Assembly: GCF_026191915.1 (NCBI RefSeq)
Contig: NZ_JAIMBY010000015.1
Location: 1-64,000 of the forward strand
Reading direction: 5' to 3'
From: Acidiphilium sp. PA
Lineage (GTDB): Bacteria > Pseudomonadota > Alphaproteobacteria > Acetobacterales > Acetobacteraceae
Length of the DNA stretch: 64,000 nucleotides
The position numbers and the translations under genes are program-made. Below are positions 25,759-34,653 of this stretch, one piece after another. The first letter of the stretch is position 1. Each line of letters opens with the position of its first letter. A model generated the notes under the pieces. The model was not told where the DNA came from. It saw only the letters and a list, made by a program, of their open reading frames with translations, and made no database searches.

Positions 25759-26981
25759 TGGCGCCGTGGCGCGGCCTTTTCCGATCCCTGCGCCGTTTCA
25801 ATTATCGGGTCTGGGTCGCCGGCGCTTTCGTCTCCGACATCGGCACCTGGATACAGCGCACCGCCCAGGACTGGCTGGTCTTCGCCCAGCTCACCCATCA
25901 CGACGCCTCCGCTGTCGGTGTCGTCATGGCGTTGCAATTCGCACCCCAATTGCTGCTGTCGCCCTGGACCGGCTTTGCCGCCGATCATTTCAACCAGCGC
26001 AGGCTGCTGATCCTCACCCAGGCCACAATGGGCGCGCTTGCCGTCGCGCTCGGTATCCTGACCGTCGCCGGCGTCGTCCGGCTTTGGCATGTCGACCTTT
26101 TTGCCTGCCTGTTCGGCAGCGCGGCCGCGTTCGACGCACCCGTCCGCCAGACCTTCGTCGCCGAACTGGTGGGCGATGAAGACCTGCCCAACGCGGTGGC
26201 ACTCAACGCGACCTCGTTCAACGCCGCACGCATGATCGGACCCGCCCTCGCCGGCCTGCTCATCACCGCGACCGGCACCGGTTGGGCGTTTCTGATCAAT
26301 GGCGTTTCCTTCGTCGCGGTGCTGATCTCGCTTGCCTGCCTGCGCGCGGCCGCACTCCGCCCGAACGCCAGGGCACACCGCGCCAAGGGCAGCTTCGCCG
26401 AAGGGTTGCGCTATGTATGGGGGCGGCCGGACCTCAAGGCGATGCTCGGCATGCTGTTTCTGATCGGCACATTCGCGCTGAATGTTCCGATCTTCATATC
26501 CACCATGGCGGTCAGGGTCTTCCATGCCGGCGCCCGCGGATACGGCCTGCTGTCATCGATCATGGCGATCGGCACGGTGGCCGGGGCATTGCTCGCCGCG
26601 GGCCGGCGTCAGGCGCGATTCAGCACCGTGATCCTGGGGGCGGCCCTGCTCGGGACCGGCTGCCTGCTCGCCGCGCTTGCGCCGAACTACTGGCTGTTTG
26701 CAGCGGCCCTCGTGATCATCGGTATCGCCGCTCTGACGTTCGCCAACACGACCAACAGCCTGATGCAGCTCTCGACCGCGCCCGCCATGCGCGGGCGTGT
26801 CATGGCACTGCGGGTCGGCGTCGCACTGGGGGGCACGCCGATCGGTGCACCGGTCGTCGGCTGGGTGGCGGACCATTGCGGACCACGCTGGTCACTCGCT
26901 GTCGGTGCCATTTCGGGTTTCGCCGCGGCGATCCTCGGCGCCTACGCCCTGACGCGCCTGCCGCCGCGATCTTCGGATTGA
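25755..26981 (+). CDS. MFS transporter, EntS/MFS_3-like
   Basis: A 408-residue major facilitator with about 11-12 helices. The N-terminal FRSLRRFNYRVWVAGAFVSD and IGTWIQRTAQDWLVFAQLT (about 6-45) and the loop FDAPVRQTFVAELVGDEDLP near 122 are hallmarks of the EntS-like MFS_3 group, which exports enterobactin and other small molecules. The start ATG at 25755 overlaps the preceding stop; a second ATG follows at 25758. It closes the MarR-headed operon (hydrolase, small membrane protein, exporter). Combined with the hydrolase, a detoxification role is plausible but unproven. The gene ends 164 bp before the convergent sdhB stop. Confidence 0.86.
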   Translation: MMAPWRGLFRSLRRFNYRVWVAGAFVSDIGTWIQRTAQDWLVFAQLTHHDASAVGVVMALQFAPQLLLSPWTGFAADHFNQRRLLILTQATMGALAVALGILTVAGVVRLWHVDLFACLFGSAAAFDAPVRQTFVAELVGDEDLPNAVALNATSFNAARMIGPALAGLLITATGTGWAFLINGVSFVAVLISLACLRAAALRPNARAHRAKGSFAEGLRYVWGRPDLKAMLGMLFLIGTFALNVPIFISTMAVRVFHAGARGYGLLSSIMAIGTVAGALLAAGRRQARFSTVILGAALLGTGCLLAALAPNYWLFAAALVIIGIAALTFANTTNSLMQLSTAPAMRGRVMALRVGVALGGTPIGAPVVGWVADHCGPRWSLAVGAISGFAAAILGAYALTRLPPRSSD

Positions 26982-27145
26982 GATGTCGCCGGGGAGAAAC
27001 ACCCTCGATCAATGCGCGCCGCGAACCACGACCCACCGCGCCGACCACGCCATCCCATGTGCCGGCGGCCGGCGATGATCCGGTTGCAGACGACCCGCCC
27101 ATGTCACACGATGCCGCTGCCGCGCCACCTCGATCGGGTCGCGCT

Positions 27146-27928
27146 CTACCCCTGCCGCTCGACCATCAACTGCTTGATCTTGCCGATCGCCTTGGCAGGA
27201 TTCAGTCCCTTCGGGCAGGTCTGCGTGCAGTTCATGATGGTATGGCAGCGATAGAGCTTGAACGGGTCTTCCAGCGCATCCAGCCGTTTGCCGGTGCTCT
27301 CATCCCGCGAATCCGCAATCCAGCGATACGCCGCCATCAGCACAGCCGGCCCAAGGTAACGATCGCCGTTCCACCAGTAGGACGGGCAGGATGTCGTGCA
27401 GCAGAAGCACAAAATGCACTCCCACAACCCATCGATATCGGCGCGTTCCTCGATGCTCTGCAGCCGCTCGCCATCCGGCGGGGCGGGGGTCTCGGACTGC
27501 AACCACGGCTCGATCGAACGATATTGCGCATAGGCCTGCGTCAAATCGGGTACCAGATCCTTCACCACCGCCATATGCGGCAGCGGGTTGATCCTGACGT
27601 CGGCCTTCACCTCGTCGATCGGCTTGAGGCACGCGAGCGTGTTGGTGCCGTCGATGTTCATCGCGCACGACCCGCAGATGCCCTCTCGGCAGGAGCGGCG
27701 GAACGTCAGCGTCGGGTCGATCTCGTTCTTGATCTTGATCAGCGCATCCAGCACCATCGGCCCGCACTGATCGAGATCGATTTCGTACGTATCGGTGTGC
27801 GGATTGCCGCCATCATCGGGGTTCCAGCGATAGACCTGAAAGTTTTTCACGCGCGTCGCCCCGGGCGCCGCCTTGTGGGTGGTCCCGGCGGTGACGCGGC
27901 TGTTCTTCGGAAGGGTCAGTTCGGCCAT
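27146..27928 (-). CDS. sdhB: Succinate dehydrogenase iron-sulfur subunit
   Basis: The 260-residue electron-transfer subunit of respiratory complex II on the cytoplasmic face of the membrane. The [2Fe-2S] ligands lie in [18 protein letters not shown] near 77-94, with a fourth Cys in TLACLKP. The [4Fe-4S] site is [16 protein letters not shown] near 170, and the [3Fe-4S] site is [17 protein letters not shown] near 228. It is the last gene of sdhCDAB on the minus strand, 16 bp after sdhA. The protein has a slightly long N-terminus (about 25 residues before the core) as in other Acetobacteraceae and Rhodospirillales. Confidence 0.96.
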   Translation of the reverse strand: MAELTLPKNSRVTAGTTHKAAPGATRVKNFQVYRWNPDDGGNPHTDTYEIDLDQCGPMVLDALIKIKNEIDPTLTFRRSCREGICGSCAMNIDGTNTLACLKPIDEVKADVRINPLPHMAVVKDLVPDLTQAYAQYRSIEPWLQSETPAPPDGERLQSIEERADIDGLWECILCFCCTTSCPSYWWNGDRYLGPAVLMAAYRWIADSRDESTGKRLDALEDPFKLYRCHTIMNCTQTCPKGLNPAKAIGKIKQLMVERQG

Positions 27929-27944
27929 GATTCGAAACCTCTGA

Positions 27945-29756
27945 TCAGTAAACGCGCTTCTTGGGCGGAAACACCGAGACGTCGTTGGTCATGGTCTGCA
28001 TCCGCACCGGCCGGTAATCGAGCGAAACCGCACCATCGGGCGAGCAATGCGCCAGGCTGTGCTTCATCCACGCCGCATCGTCACGCTCGGCATAATCGTC
28101 ATGCGCATGCGCGCCACGGCTTTCGTGCCGCGCCTCGGCCGAGACCATCGTGGTGATCGCGTTGCCCATCAGATTATGCAGCTCGAGTGCTTCCATCAGG
28201 TCGGAATTCCAGATCATGCCCCGATCATTGACCGTGATGTCCTTCATGCCGTGCCAGATCGTCGACATCTTATCGACACCCTCCTTGAGGGTCTTCGAAT
28301 TGCGGAACACCGCAGCGTGGTTCTGCATCGTGCGCTGCATATTGTCGCGCAGCGCCGCCACATTGGTGCCGCCCTTGGCATGACGTGTCGCATCCAGCCG
28401 GTCGAGTGACGCTTCGCCCGCCCGCGGCGGCAGATTGGGCTGCGACGCACCGGGGGTGACGATCTTCGCCGCCTGATGCGCCGCCGCCCGGCCGAACACC
28501 ACCAGGTCGAGCAGCGAATTGGTCCCAAGCCGGTTGGCGCCATGCACCGAAACGCACGCAGCCTCACCCACCGCCATCAGCCCCGGCACCACCGCATCAG
28601 GATCGGAGGCGGTCGGGCGCAGCACTTCGGCGCGGAAATTGGTCGGAATTCCGCCCATGTTGTAGTGCACGGTCGGCAGCACCGGAATCGGCGCCTTGGT
28701 CACATCGACACCGGCAAACACCCGCGCGGTCTCCGAAATCCCCGGCAGCCGCTCGTGCAACTGCTCGGGCTTGAGCCCCTCGAGATGCAGCAGGATATGA
28801 TCCTTGTTCGGCCCGCAGCCACGCCCCTCCATGATCTCGATCGTCATTGAGCGCGAAACCACGTCGCGCGAGGCAAGATCCTTCGCGGTCGGCGCGTAGC
28901 GCTCCATGAACCGCTCGCCCTCGGCATTTGTCAGATAGCCGCCTTCGCCGCGGGCACCCTCGGTGATCAGGCAGCCGGCCGGGAAAATACCGGTCGGATG
29001 GAACTGCACGAACTCCATGTCCTGCATCGAAAGCCCGGCGCGCAACGCCATGCCCCCGCCATCGCCGGTGCAGGTATGCGCCGAGGTGCACGACAGATAG
29101 GCCCGGCCGTATCCGCCGGTCGCCAGCACCACCAGCTGCGCGCGGAACCGGTGGATCGTGCCGTCCTCCAAACACCAGGCCATCACGCCACGGCATGCGC
29201 CCTCGTCGTCCATGATCAGGTCGGTCGCGAAATACTCGACAAAGAATTCCACATCCTGCTTCAGGCTCTGCTGATACAGCGTGTGCAGAATCGCATGCCC
29301 GGTGCGGTCGGCTGCGGCACAGGCGCGCGGCACCGGTGCGGCCCCGAATTCCTTCATGTGCCCGCCGAACGGCCGCTGATAGATCTTGCCGTCCTCGGTG
29401 CGGCTGAACGGCACACCGAAATGCTCAAGCTCGTAGATCGCGGGAATCGCCTCGCGGCACATGTATTCGATCGCGTCCTGATCGCCCAGCCAGTCCGAGC
29501 CCTTGACGGTGTCATACATATGCCAGCGCCAGTCGTCCGGCTCCATGTTGCCGAGCGCCGCGCCAATGCCGCCCTGCGCCGCCACGGTATGGCTGCGGGT
29601 GGGGAACACCTTGGTGATGCACGCGGTTTTCAGCCCCGCCTGACCCATGCCGAGGGTGGCGCGCAGACCGGACCCGCCGGCGCCCACCACCAGCACGTCA
29701 TAGGTATGATCGATGATGGTGTAAGCCCCGAGCGATGGCTTGGACATGGCATTCAT
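27945..29756 (-). CDS. sdhA: Succinate dehydrogenase flavoprotein subunit
   Basis: The 603-residue catalytic subunit oxidising succinate to fumarate in the TCA cycle. The FAD dinucleotide loop is [15 protein letters not shown] near 24. The covalent-FAD histidine is in [16 protein letters not shown] near 55. Catalytic features follow: [15 protein letters not shown] near 250 and [15 protein letters not shown] with an active-site Arg near 305, plus the helical cap and the C-terminal [19 protein letters not shown] near 540. It sits between sdhD and sdhB. Nothing is missing compared with the mitochondrial-type SdhA. Confidence 0.97.
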   Translation of the reverse strand: MNAMSKPSLGAYTIIDHTYDVLVVGAGGSGLRATLGMGQAGLKTACITKVFPTRSHTVAAQGGIGAALGNMEPDDWRWHMYDTVKGSDWLGDQDAIEYMCREAIPAIYELEHFGVPFSRTEDGKIYQRPFGGHMKEFGAAPVPRACAAADRTGHAILHTLYQQSLKQDVEFFVEYFATDLIMDDEGACRGVMAWCLEDGTIHRFRAQLVVLATGGYGRAYLSCTSAHTCTGDGGGMALRAGLSMQDMEFVQFHPTGIFPAGCLITEGARGEGGYLTNAEGERFMERYAPTAKDLASRDVVSRSMTIEIMEGRGCGPNKDHILLHLEGLKPEQLHERLPGISETARVFAGVDVTKAPIPVLPTVHYNMGGIPTNFRAEVLRPTASDPDAVVPGLMAVGEAACVSVHGANRLGTNSLLDLVVFGRAAAHQAAKIVTPGASQPNLPPRAGEASLDRLDATRHAKGGTNVAALRDNMQRTMQNHAAVFRNSKTLKEGVDKMSTIWHGMKDITVNDRGMIWNSDLMEALELHNLMGNAITTMVSAEARHESRGAHAHDDYAERDDAAWMKHSLAHCSPDGAVSLDYRPVRMQTMTNDVSVFPPKKRVY

Positions 29757-29775
29757 GGTTGTTTACCCTGCAGGA

Positions 29776-30180
29776 TCAGAAAATCAGTTTCAGCACCGAG
29801 ACCAGCGCGAGCAGGCCGAAGAAAATAACGACTGCGCGCATCGCCAGCACGGCGGTGAGGCGTCTGGCCTCGGAATGGATGTAGTCCTCGATCACGACCT
29901 GCAAACCCAGCTGCAAATGATAGAACAGGGCTGCAACCAGCGCGATGAACAACACCCCGTTCCACGGCTCGGCCATATAGCGCAGCATCGCTGCCTGATC
30001 CGCCCCTTCGAGCAGAAACACCGAGAGCACGAAATACAGCGACAGCGGCAGCAGCGCCATCGCGGTCAGCCGCTGCGCCCACCAATGCCCGAGGCCCGAT
30101 TTCGCCGAACCCATGCCGCGCGCCCGCCCGAGCGGCGAGCGCATGATCTTGATCGCCTGGTCGGATCGCGGCGCGCTCAC
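29776..30180 (-). CDS. sdhD: Succinate dehydrogenase membrane anchor subunit
   Basis: A 134-residue three-helix anchor that, with SdhC, holds heme b and the quinone site. The family features visible are GLGHWWAQRLTAMALLPLSL near 30-50 (helix 1), a second helix containing ALFYHLQLGLQVVIEDYIH near 85-103 with the heme-side His, and the last helix AVVIFFGLLALVSVLKLIF. I start it at GTG 30180, which forms a GTGA overlap with the sdhC stop; a Met at about residue 13 is a less likely start. It lies 19 bp above sdhA. Confidence 0.88.
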   Translation of the reverse strand: MSAPRSDQAIKIMRSPLGRARGMGSAKSGLGHWWAQRLTAMALLPLSLYFVLSVFLLEGADQAAMLRYMAEPWNGVLFIALVAALFYHLQLGLQVVIEDYIHSEARRLTAVLAMRAVVIFFGLLALVSVLKLIF

Positions 30181-30620
30181 AGGATCACCAGCCCGATGAC
30201 CCAGAACACCACCGTCAACCCCGCACTCGCAACCAGAACCGCATAGCCGGTCCGGTGCATCGTCGGCAGGTCGAACCCATACCCCGCATCCCACAGCAGA
30301 TGCCGGATGCCGTTACAGAAATGGTAGAACAGCGCGAGGGTGAAGCCGAACAGGATCAGCATGCCCACGATCGAATCGAGCAGCGATTGTGCAAGCGCGA
30401 ACGCGCCCGCCGAGGTCGCCGCCGCCGCCAGCCAGAGCGACAGCAGCACCGCCCCGAGTGACAGCGCCACGCCGGTAATCCGATGGAAAATCGACAGAGC
30501 CGAGGAAATCTGCGGCTTATAGACCTGCAAATGCGGCGATAACGGTCGCTGGACGAGGGTTCCGGCGGTATTGCGGCCCTGCATCAGGGCCTCACGCACA
30601 TCTGGCACGACGATCACCAT
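30177..30620 (-). CDS. sdhC: Succinate dehydrogenase cytochrome b556 subunit
   Basis: A 147-residue integral membrane subunit of complex II and the first gene of the sdhCDAB operon. The motif RPLSPHLQVYKPQISSALSI then FHRITG near 25-50 includes the quinone-site Ser/Arg region. The signature helix LFYHFCNGIRHLLWDAGYG near 96-114 holds the heme-ligand His. The third helix ends VVFWVIGLVIL. A 155-bp upstream space to the methyltransferase gene contains the operon promoter region; I found TTGAC-like hexamers there on the minus strand but no firm -10. Confidence 0.93.
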   Translation of the reverse strand: MVIVVPDVREALMQGRNTAGTLVQRPLSPHLQVYKPQISSALSIFHRITGVALSLGAVLLSLWLAAAATSAGAFALAQSLLDSIVGMLILFGFTLALFYHFCNGIRHLLWDAGYGFDLPTMHRTGYAVLVASAGLTVVFWVIGLVIL

Positions 30621-30775
30621 TCGTTGTCGATTGTTGAGAAAACATATCGAAATGCTGCACTTGCTTACTGCCCGAGGTGGTGAGGGTCAACCGCACGTCA
30701 ATGTCGCAGGGCATGGTTAAGAAAGCGTTTCCTTTTGGCAAAACCACCGCAGAAAACGCCCACGCCCCGCGCCTA

Positions 30776-31414
30776 TCACGTGATCCGATACAAAATCGTC
30801 TCGCGCATCGTCCGGCTTTCCAGTTCCGGCGTCGTGGCAATCTCATAGCGGGCGAAGGCCGCGAGACCCTCCCGCGGCACATAGGCGCGCCCCGGGTCCG
30901 CGATCCACACCTCGCCGCGCGCCGCACATGCGCGCAGCCAGGGCCAGATATGCCGCGTCATCGGGGCTTCGTAACAGATATCGCCGCACAGGATCAGATC
31001 GGCATCCCGCACCGACCCGGTCGCATCGCCGATTTCAACGGCGATCCCCGCCCCGTTCGCCCGCGCGTTCAGCGCCATCGCCGCCCCCGCCATCGGGTCG
31101 ATCTCGATCGCGGTCACCGCGGCCGCGCCGGCCATCCACGCGGCAATGCCCGCAAGCCCGGACCCGGCGGCGAAATCGATCACCCGTTTGCCCCGCACCA
31201 GACCAGGATGATCGAGGCAATGCCGCGCCAGCGCGATCGAGCCCGGCCACGCAAACGCCCAATACGGCGGTGCGATGCCGGTTTCCGCCAGAAACGCCTC
31301 GGTCGCCTGCCAGATCGGCGTAATCTCGGTCGCCAGATGCAGCCTGATTTCCGGGATCAGATCCGGTGCCGCAAGGCAGGTCGAGCGGCGGATGAAATCC
31401 TCCGGATCGGTCAT
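30776..31414 (-). CDS. Class I SAM methyltransferase, ETFB lysine methyltransferase-like
   Basis: A 212-residue methyltransferase. SAM-binding motif I is KRVIDFAAGSGLAGIAAW near 77-94, motif II includes AIEIDPMAGAAMALN near 103, and the post-II strand LILCGDICYEAPMT near 140 matches the D/N-x-x-Y/F region of METTL20/ETFB-KMT and nicotinamide N-methyltransferase-like proteins. The opening FIRRSTCLAAPDLIPEIRLH and PPYWAFAWPGSIALARH near 48 are also characteristic. In relatives it trimethylates lysines of the electron-transfer flavoprotein beta subunit; here that is inference. It overlaps ubiA by 4 bp. Confidence 0.82.
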   Translation of the reverse strand: MTDPEDFIRRSTCLAAPDLIPEIRLHLATEITPIWQATEAFLAETGIAPPYWAFAWPGSIALARHCLDHPGLVRGKRVIDFAAGSGLAGIAAWMAGAAAVTAIEIDPMAGAAMALNARANGAGIAVEIGDATGSVRDADLILCGDICYEAPMTRHIWPWLRACAARGEVWIADPGRAYVPREGLAAFARYEIATTPELESRTMRETILYRIT

Positions 31415-32340
31415 CGCCCGAGCAGAACGGCAAGCGCCACCAGCAACCCGACCTCGCGGTTCAGCTTGAACAGGGCAAGGCAGCGCACCGGATCATCGAT
31501 ATCGAGCCGCACGATCTGCCAGGCCAGCACCGCCGCCGGTGCCGCGAGCGCAACAACACCCAGCGGGCGCAACCCCGCAACGATGAACGCAACCAGCAGC
31601 AGACCGATCGCCCCGCCATAGCACACCATCAAAAACCGCCGCGTGTCAGCGCCGAATTTCAACGCGGTCGATTTGATCCCGGCCATCGCATCATCCTCGC
31701 GATCCTGATGCGCATAGATCGTGTCATACCCCAGAATCCACAAAATCGTCCCGGCGTAGAGCGGCAGCACCGGCCAGTCGAGGCTGCCGTGCGCCGCGGC
31801 ATACCCCATCGGCGCGCCCCACCCGAAGGTGAAACCCAGCATCATCTGCGGCCAGAACGTCACGCGCTTGGCGGCCGGATACAGTGCCACGAGCACCAGC
31901 GAGACCACGCCGAGGATCTGCGCCGTCCGATCGAGCAGCAGCAGAATAACCAGCCCCGCCACCAGCAGCCCCACCAGAAACCCCAGCGCCTGCGGCACCG
32001 AAAGCGCACCGGACGCCAGCGGCCGCCCCGCCGTGCGCGCGACCAGACGATCCAGCCTGCGGTCCCATAAATCATTCACCGTGCAGCCCGCCGCCCGCAT
32101 CACAATCGCGCCGATCGCGAACAGCACGATCAGATACAGGCTGAACCACACCCCCGCGCCCGCGAGCAGAATGCTCCACAACCCCGGCAGAAACAGCAGC
32201 CAGATGCCGATCGGCCGATCCAGCCGGGCCAGCAGCGCAAACGGCCGCAGCCTGGCGGGCAACCGCGCGATCCAGCCCGTCGGGCGGATATCGGTAAATC
32301 CCTGATCTGCTGGTAAAGCGTTCGGCATGGCTTCGATCAT
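31411..32340 (-). CDS. ubiA: 4-hydroxybenzoate polyprenyltransferase
   Basis: A 309-residue membrane prenyltransferase for ubiquinone synthesis, attaching the polyprenyl tail to 4-hydroxybenzoate. Both Asp-rich motifs are present: NDLWDRRLDRLVARTAGRPL near 88-107 and YDTIYAHQDREDDAMAG near 206-222, with RLDRPIGIWLLFLPG in the first helix region. The start is ATG 32340 (AAGGCGG just before it), or possibly ATG 32328. Either overlaps the divergent rsmE start, and the 32328 option shares the CATG tetranucleotide with it. Ubiquinone is the acceptor for the sdh complex encoded nearby. Confidence 0.93.
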   Translation of the reverse strand: MIEAMPNALPADQGFTDIRPTGWIARLPARLRPFALLARLDRPIGIWLLFLPGLWSILLAGAGVWFSLYLIVLFAIGAIVMRAAGCTVNDLWDRRLDRLVARTAGRPLASGALSVPQALGFLVGLLVAGLVILLLLDRTAQILGVVSLVLVALYPAAKRVTFWPQMMLGFTFGWGAPMGYAAAHGSLDWPVLPLYAGTILWILGYDTIYAHQDREDDAMAGIKSTALKFGADTRRFLMVCYGGAIGLLLVAFIVAGLRPLGVVALAAPAAVLAWQIVRLDIDDPVRCLALFKLNREVGLLVALAVLLGR

Positions 32341-33043
32341 CCGCCTTCATGTTCCGCTGAAACTGGCAACCGGTGCGGTGATTGGCACAAATCCGGCCCA
32401 GGCGCACTACCTCGGCACGGTCATGCGCCGGCGTGCCGGCGATACCCTCCGCCTCTTCAACGGCGCGGATGGCGAGTTCGATGGCGTGATCGAGCGCATC
32501 AACCGCCACGGCGCCGATGTCGCCCTCGGCGCCCGAACCCGCGCCCCCGCGCCGGAGCCCGATTGCTGGCTCGCCTTCGCCCCGGTCAAGCGCGACGCGA
32601 CCGATCTGATCGTCGAAAAAGCCACCGAGCTCGGCGCCGCCGCGCTCCACCCGGTGATTACCGCCCGCAGCCAGACCGCACGCATCAACCGCGAGCGGCT
32701 CACCGCCATCGCCACCGAAGCCGCCGAGCAGTGCGAGCGCCTGCACGTACCCCCGGTGTCCGAACCGCGCGACCTCGCGCAGTTCCTCGCCGATTTCCCG
32801 TCCGGTCGCCGCCTGTTCGTCGCCGCCGAACGCAGCACCGCGCCGCCGCTGGTCGCGCTGCCGCATTTGCAACCCCACGCCCTGCTGGTCGGCCCCGAAG
32901 GCGGGTTTGCACCGGCGGAACTTGACGGCATGGTGCGGCATGGGTTTGTTACGCTGGTTTCGCTCGGGCCGCGCATTCTGCGCGCCGAGACCGCCGCCAT
33001 TGCCGGACTTGCGCGCCTGCTCGCCGCACCGGATCAGGGTTGA
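32327..33043 (+). CDS. rsmE: 16S rRNA (uracil(1498)-N(3))-methyltransferase
   Basis: A 238-residue SPOUT-fold methyltransferase that modifies U1498 of 16S rRNA. The N-terminal PUA-like domain reads IIRLHVPLKL ... QAHYLGTVMRRRAGDTLRLF. The C-terminal trefoil-knot domain includes ARSQTARINRERL near 104, EAAEQCERLHVPPV near 125, and the SAM-binding LLVGPEGGFAPAELDG near 186 with VSLGPRILRAETAAI near 208. It starts at ATG 32327, nested against the divergent ubiA start, with GGTAAAG upstream. It is followed 31 bp later by gshA on the same strand. Confidence 0.94.
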   Translation: MASIIRLHVPLKLATGAVIGTNPAQAHYLGTVMRRRAGDTLRLFNGADGEFDGVIERINRHGADVALGARTRAPAPEPDCWLAFAPVKRDATDLIVEKATELGAAALHPVITARSQTARINRERLTAIATEAAEQCERLHVPPVSEPRDLAQFLADFPSGRRLFVAAERSTAPPLVALPHLQPHALLVGPEGGFAPAELDGMVRHGFVTLVSLGPRILRAETAAIAGLARLLAAPDQG

Positions 33044-33074
33044 GATCGTGCAGAGTTGAGATCAGGAGACGTGC

Positions 33075-34436
33075 TTGTCTAACCCCGGAGAGGCCGACGC
33101 GACGGCAATTACCCAAACCAGCCAGCTTGCCGCCTGGTTCGCGGCCGGCTGCAAACCCGCGTCCGAATTTCGGATCGGCACCGAACACGAAAGCTTCGGC
33201 TTCACCCTGAACGGCCAGCACCCGCCCCGCTACGAGGGCGGCATCCGCGAATTGCTCGACATGATCGGCGCCGATGAAGGGCTGAAACCCATCCTCGATC
33301 GCGGCAACCCGATCGGCCTGACCGGGCCGAATTTCTCGATCTCGCTGGAGCCGGGCGGCCAGTTCGAGCTGTCCGGCGGCATCGTCGCCTCGCTGCACGA
33401 AACCAAGGCCGAGATCGATGCGCATATCGCGCGCATCCACCGCGTCGCCCCCAAACTCGGCCTCGGCTTCGCACCGCTCGGCTTTCACCCGACCGGCACC
33501 CGCGCCGATTTCGACTGGATGCCGAAAGGCCGCTACGCCATCATGCGCGCCTACATGCCCCGCGTCGGCACCCGCGGCTTCGACATGATGCTGCGCACCT
33601 GCACGGTGCAGGCCAATCTCGATTTCGCCTCCGAAGCCGACATGGTCCGCAAGATGCGGGTCGGCTACGCCCTGCAACCGCTCGCGACCGCCCTGTTCGC
33701 CAACGGCCCGTTCCGCGAAGGCAAGCCCGACGGCATGCTGTCGAACCGCGCCTACACCTGGCTCGATACCGACAACGCACGGTCCGGCATTCCCCGCGCG
33801 GTGTTCGAGGACGGGTTCGGCTTCGAGCGCTACGCCGACTATCTGCTCGATGTGCCGATGTATTTCGTCTACCGCGACGGGCGCTACATCGACGTCTCCG
33901 GCCGCTCCTTCCGCGATTTCATGGCGGGCCGGCTCGCCGGGTTCGAGGGCCAGACCCCCACGATCGGCGATTTCGCCGATCACGCGACCACCGCATTCCC
34001 CGATGTCCGGCTCAAACGCTTCATCGAAACCCGCGGCGCGGACAGCGGCAACCCCGCCATGCTGCTGGCCCAGCCGGCCTTCTGGGCCGGCCTGTTCTAC
34101 GACGATGCCGCCCTCGAAGCCGCCTGCGAACTGATCCGCGACATCGACTACGACACGCTGATCACGCTGCGCAACGCAGTGCCGCGCGCCGGCCTCGACA
34201 TCAAACTCGGCAAAGGCACGCTGCGCGACCTCGGGCGCGACGCGGTCGCCATCGCCGCCGAAGGCCTGCGGGCGCGCGCGCAATTCAACGCGGCCGGCGA
34301 GGACGAACGCATCTACCTCGCCCCTCTGCAGGCCATCACCGAAGGCGAACCGACCCAGGCGGAGTACTGGCTGGGCCGCTATCACGGCGCCTGGCACGGC
34401 GACGTCAGCCGCATTTTTGCCGAGGCGGCGTTGTAA
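33075..34436 (+). CDS. gshA: Glutamate-cysteine ligase, plant/alphaproteobacterial type
   Basis: The first enzyme of glutathione synthesis, joining glutamate and cysteine with ATP. The 453-residue protein has the features of the plant-like class (not the E. coli class): RIGTEHESFGFTL near 35, NPIGLTGPNFSISLEPGGQF near 78-97, FDWMPKGRYAIMRAYMPRVG near 140-160, and the C-terminal PRAGLDIKLGKGTLRDLGRD near 375. The start is TTG at 33075 with CAGGAGA about 7 bp upstream, placed after rsmE. The gene ends just before repeat R3. gshB is not in the window. Confidence 0.93.
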   Translation: MSNPGEADATAITQTSQLAAWFAAGCKPASEFRIGTEHESFGFTLNGQHPPRYEGGIRELLDMIGADEGLKPILDRGNPIGLTGPNFSISLEPGGQFELSGGIVASLHETKAEIDAHIARIHRVAPKLGLGFAPLGFHPTGTRADFDWMPKGRYAIMRAYMPRVGTRGFDMMLRTCTVQANLDFASEADMVRKMRVGYALQPLATALFANGPFREGKPDGMLSNRAYTWLDTDNARSGIPRAVFEDGFGFERYADYLLDVPMYFVYRDGRYIDVSGRSFRDFMAGRLAGFEGQTPTIGDFADHATTAFPDVRLKRFIETRGADSGNPAMLLAQPAFWAGLFYDDAALEAACELIRDIDYDTLITLRNAVPRAGLDIKLGKGTLRDLGRDAVAIAAEGLRARAQFNAAGEDERIYLAPLQAITEGEPTQAEYWLGRYHGAWHGDVSRIFAEAAL

Positions 34437-34444
34437 AGCGAAAC

Positions 34445-34566
34445 GCTTCTTTTTCTTGAAGAAAAGAAGCAAAAACACGTCAATCCCCTCGAACTGCGCC
34501 CGCAGAACCGCCCGTAGGCCAAATTAAAAGAAGTTTTTTGCGTCTTTTTTCCAAAAAAAAAGAAGC
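34445..34566. repeat. Paired T/A-rich dyad repeat (copy R3)
   Basis: Left arm stem at 34445-34470 (GCTTCTTTTTC / GAAAAGAAGC around TTGAA), then CAAAAAC. Right arm in inverse orientation at about 34530-34566 (AAGTTTTTTGCGTC, a T run, CC, an A run, GAAGCG). The spacer is 60 bp. It lies downstream of gshA and before a plus-strand membrane gene, where the left arm can terminate gshA transcription. Confidence 0.72.
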
Positions 34567-34653
34567 GCTTTCCTCCGTTTTTCCGGCTGCGTGTCTGCCT
34601 GACCCGATAATTTCCTTGGTCCATTGCGCGAATATCCGTATTGTCCGCAGCGC

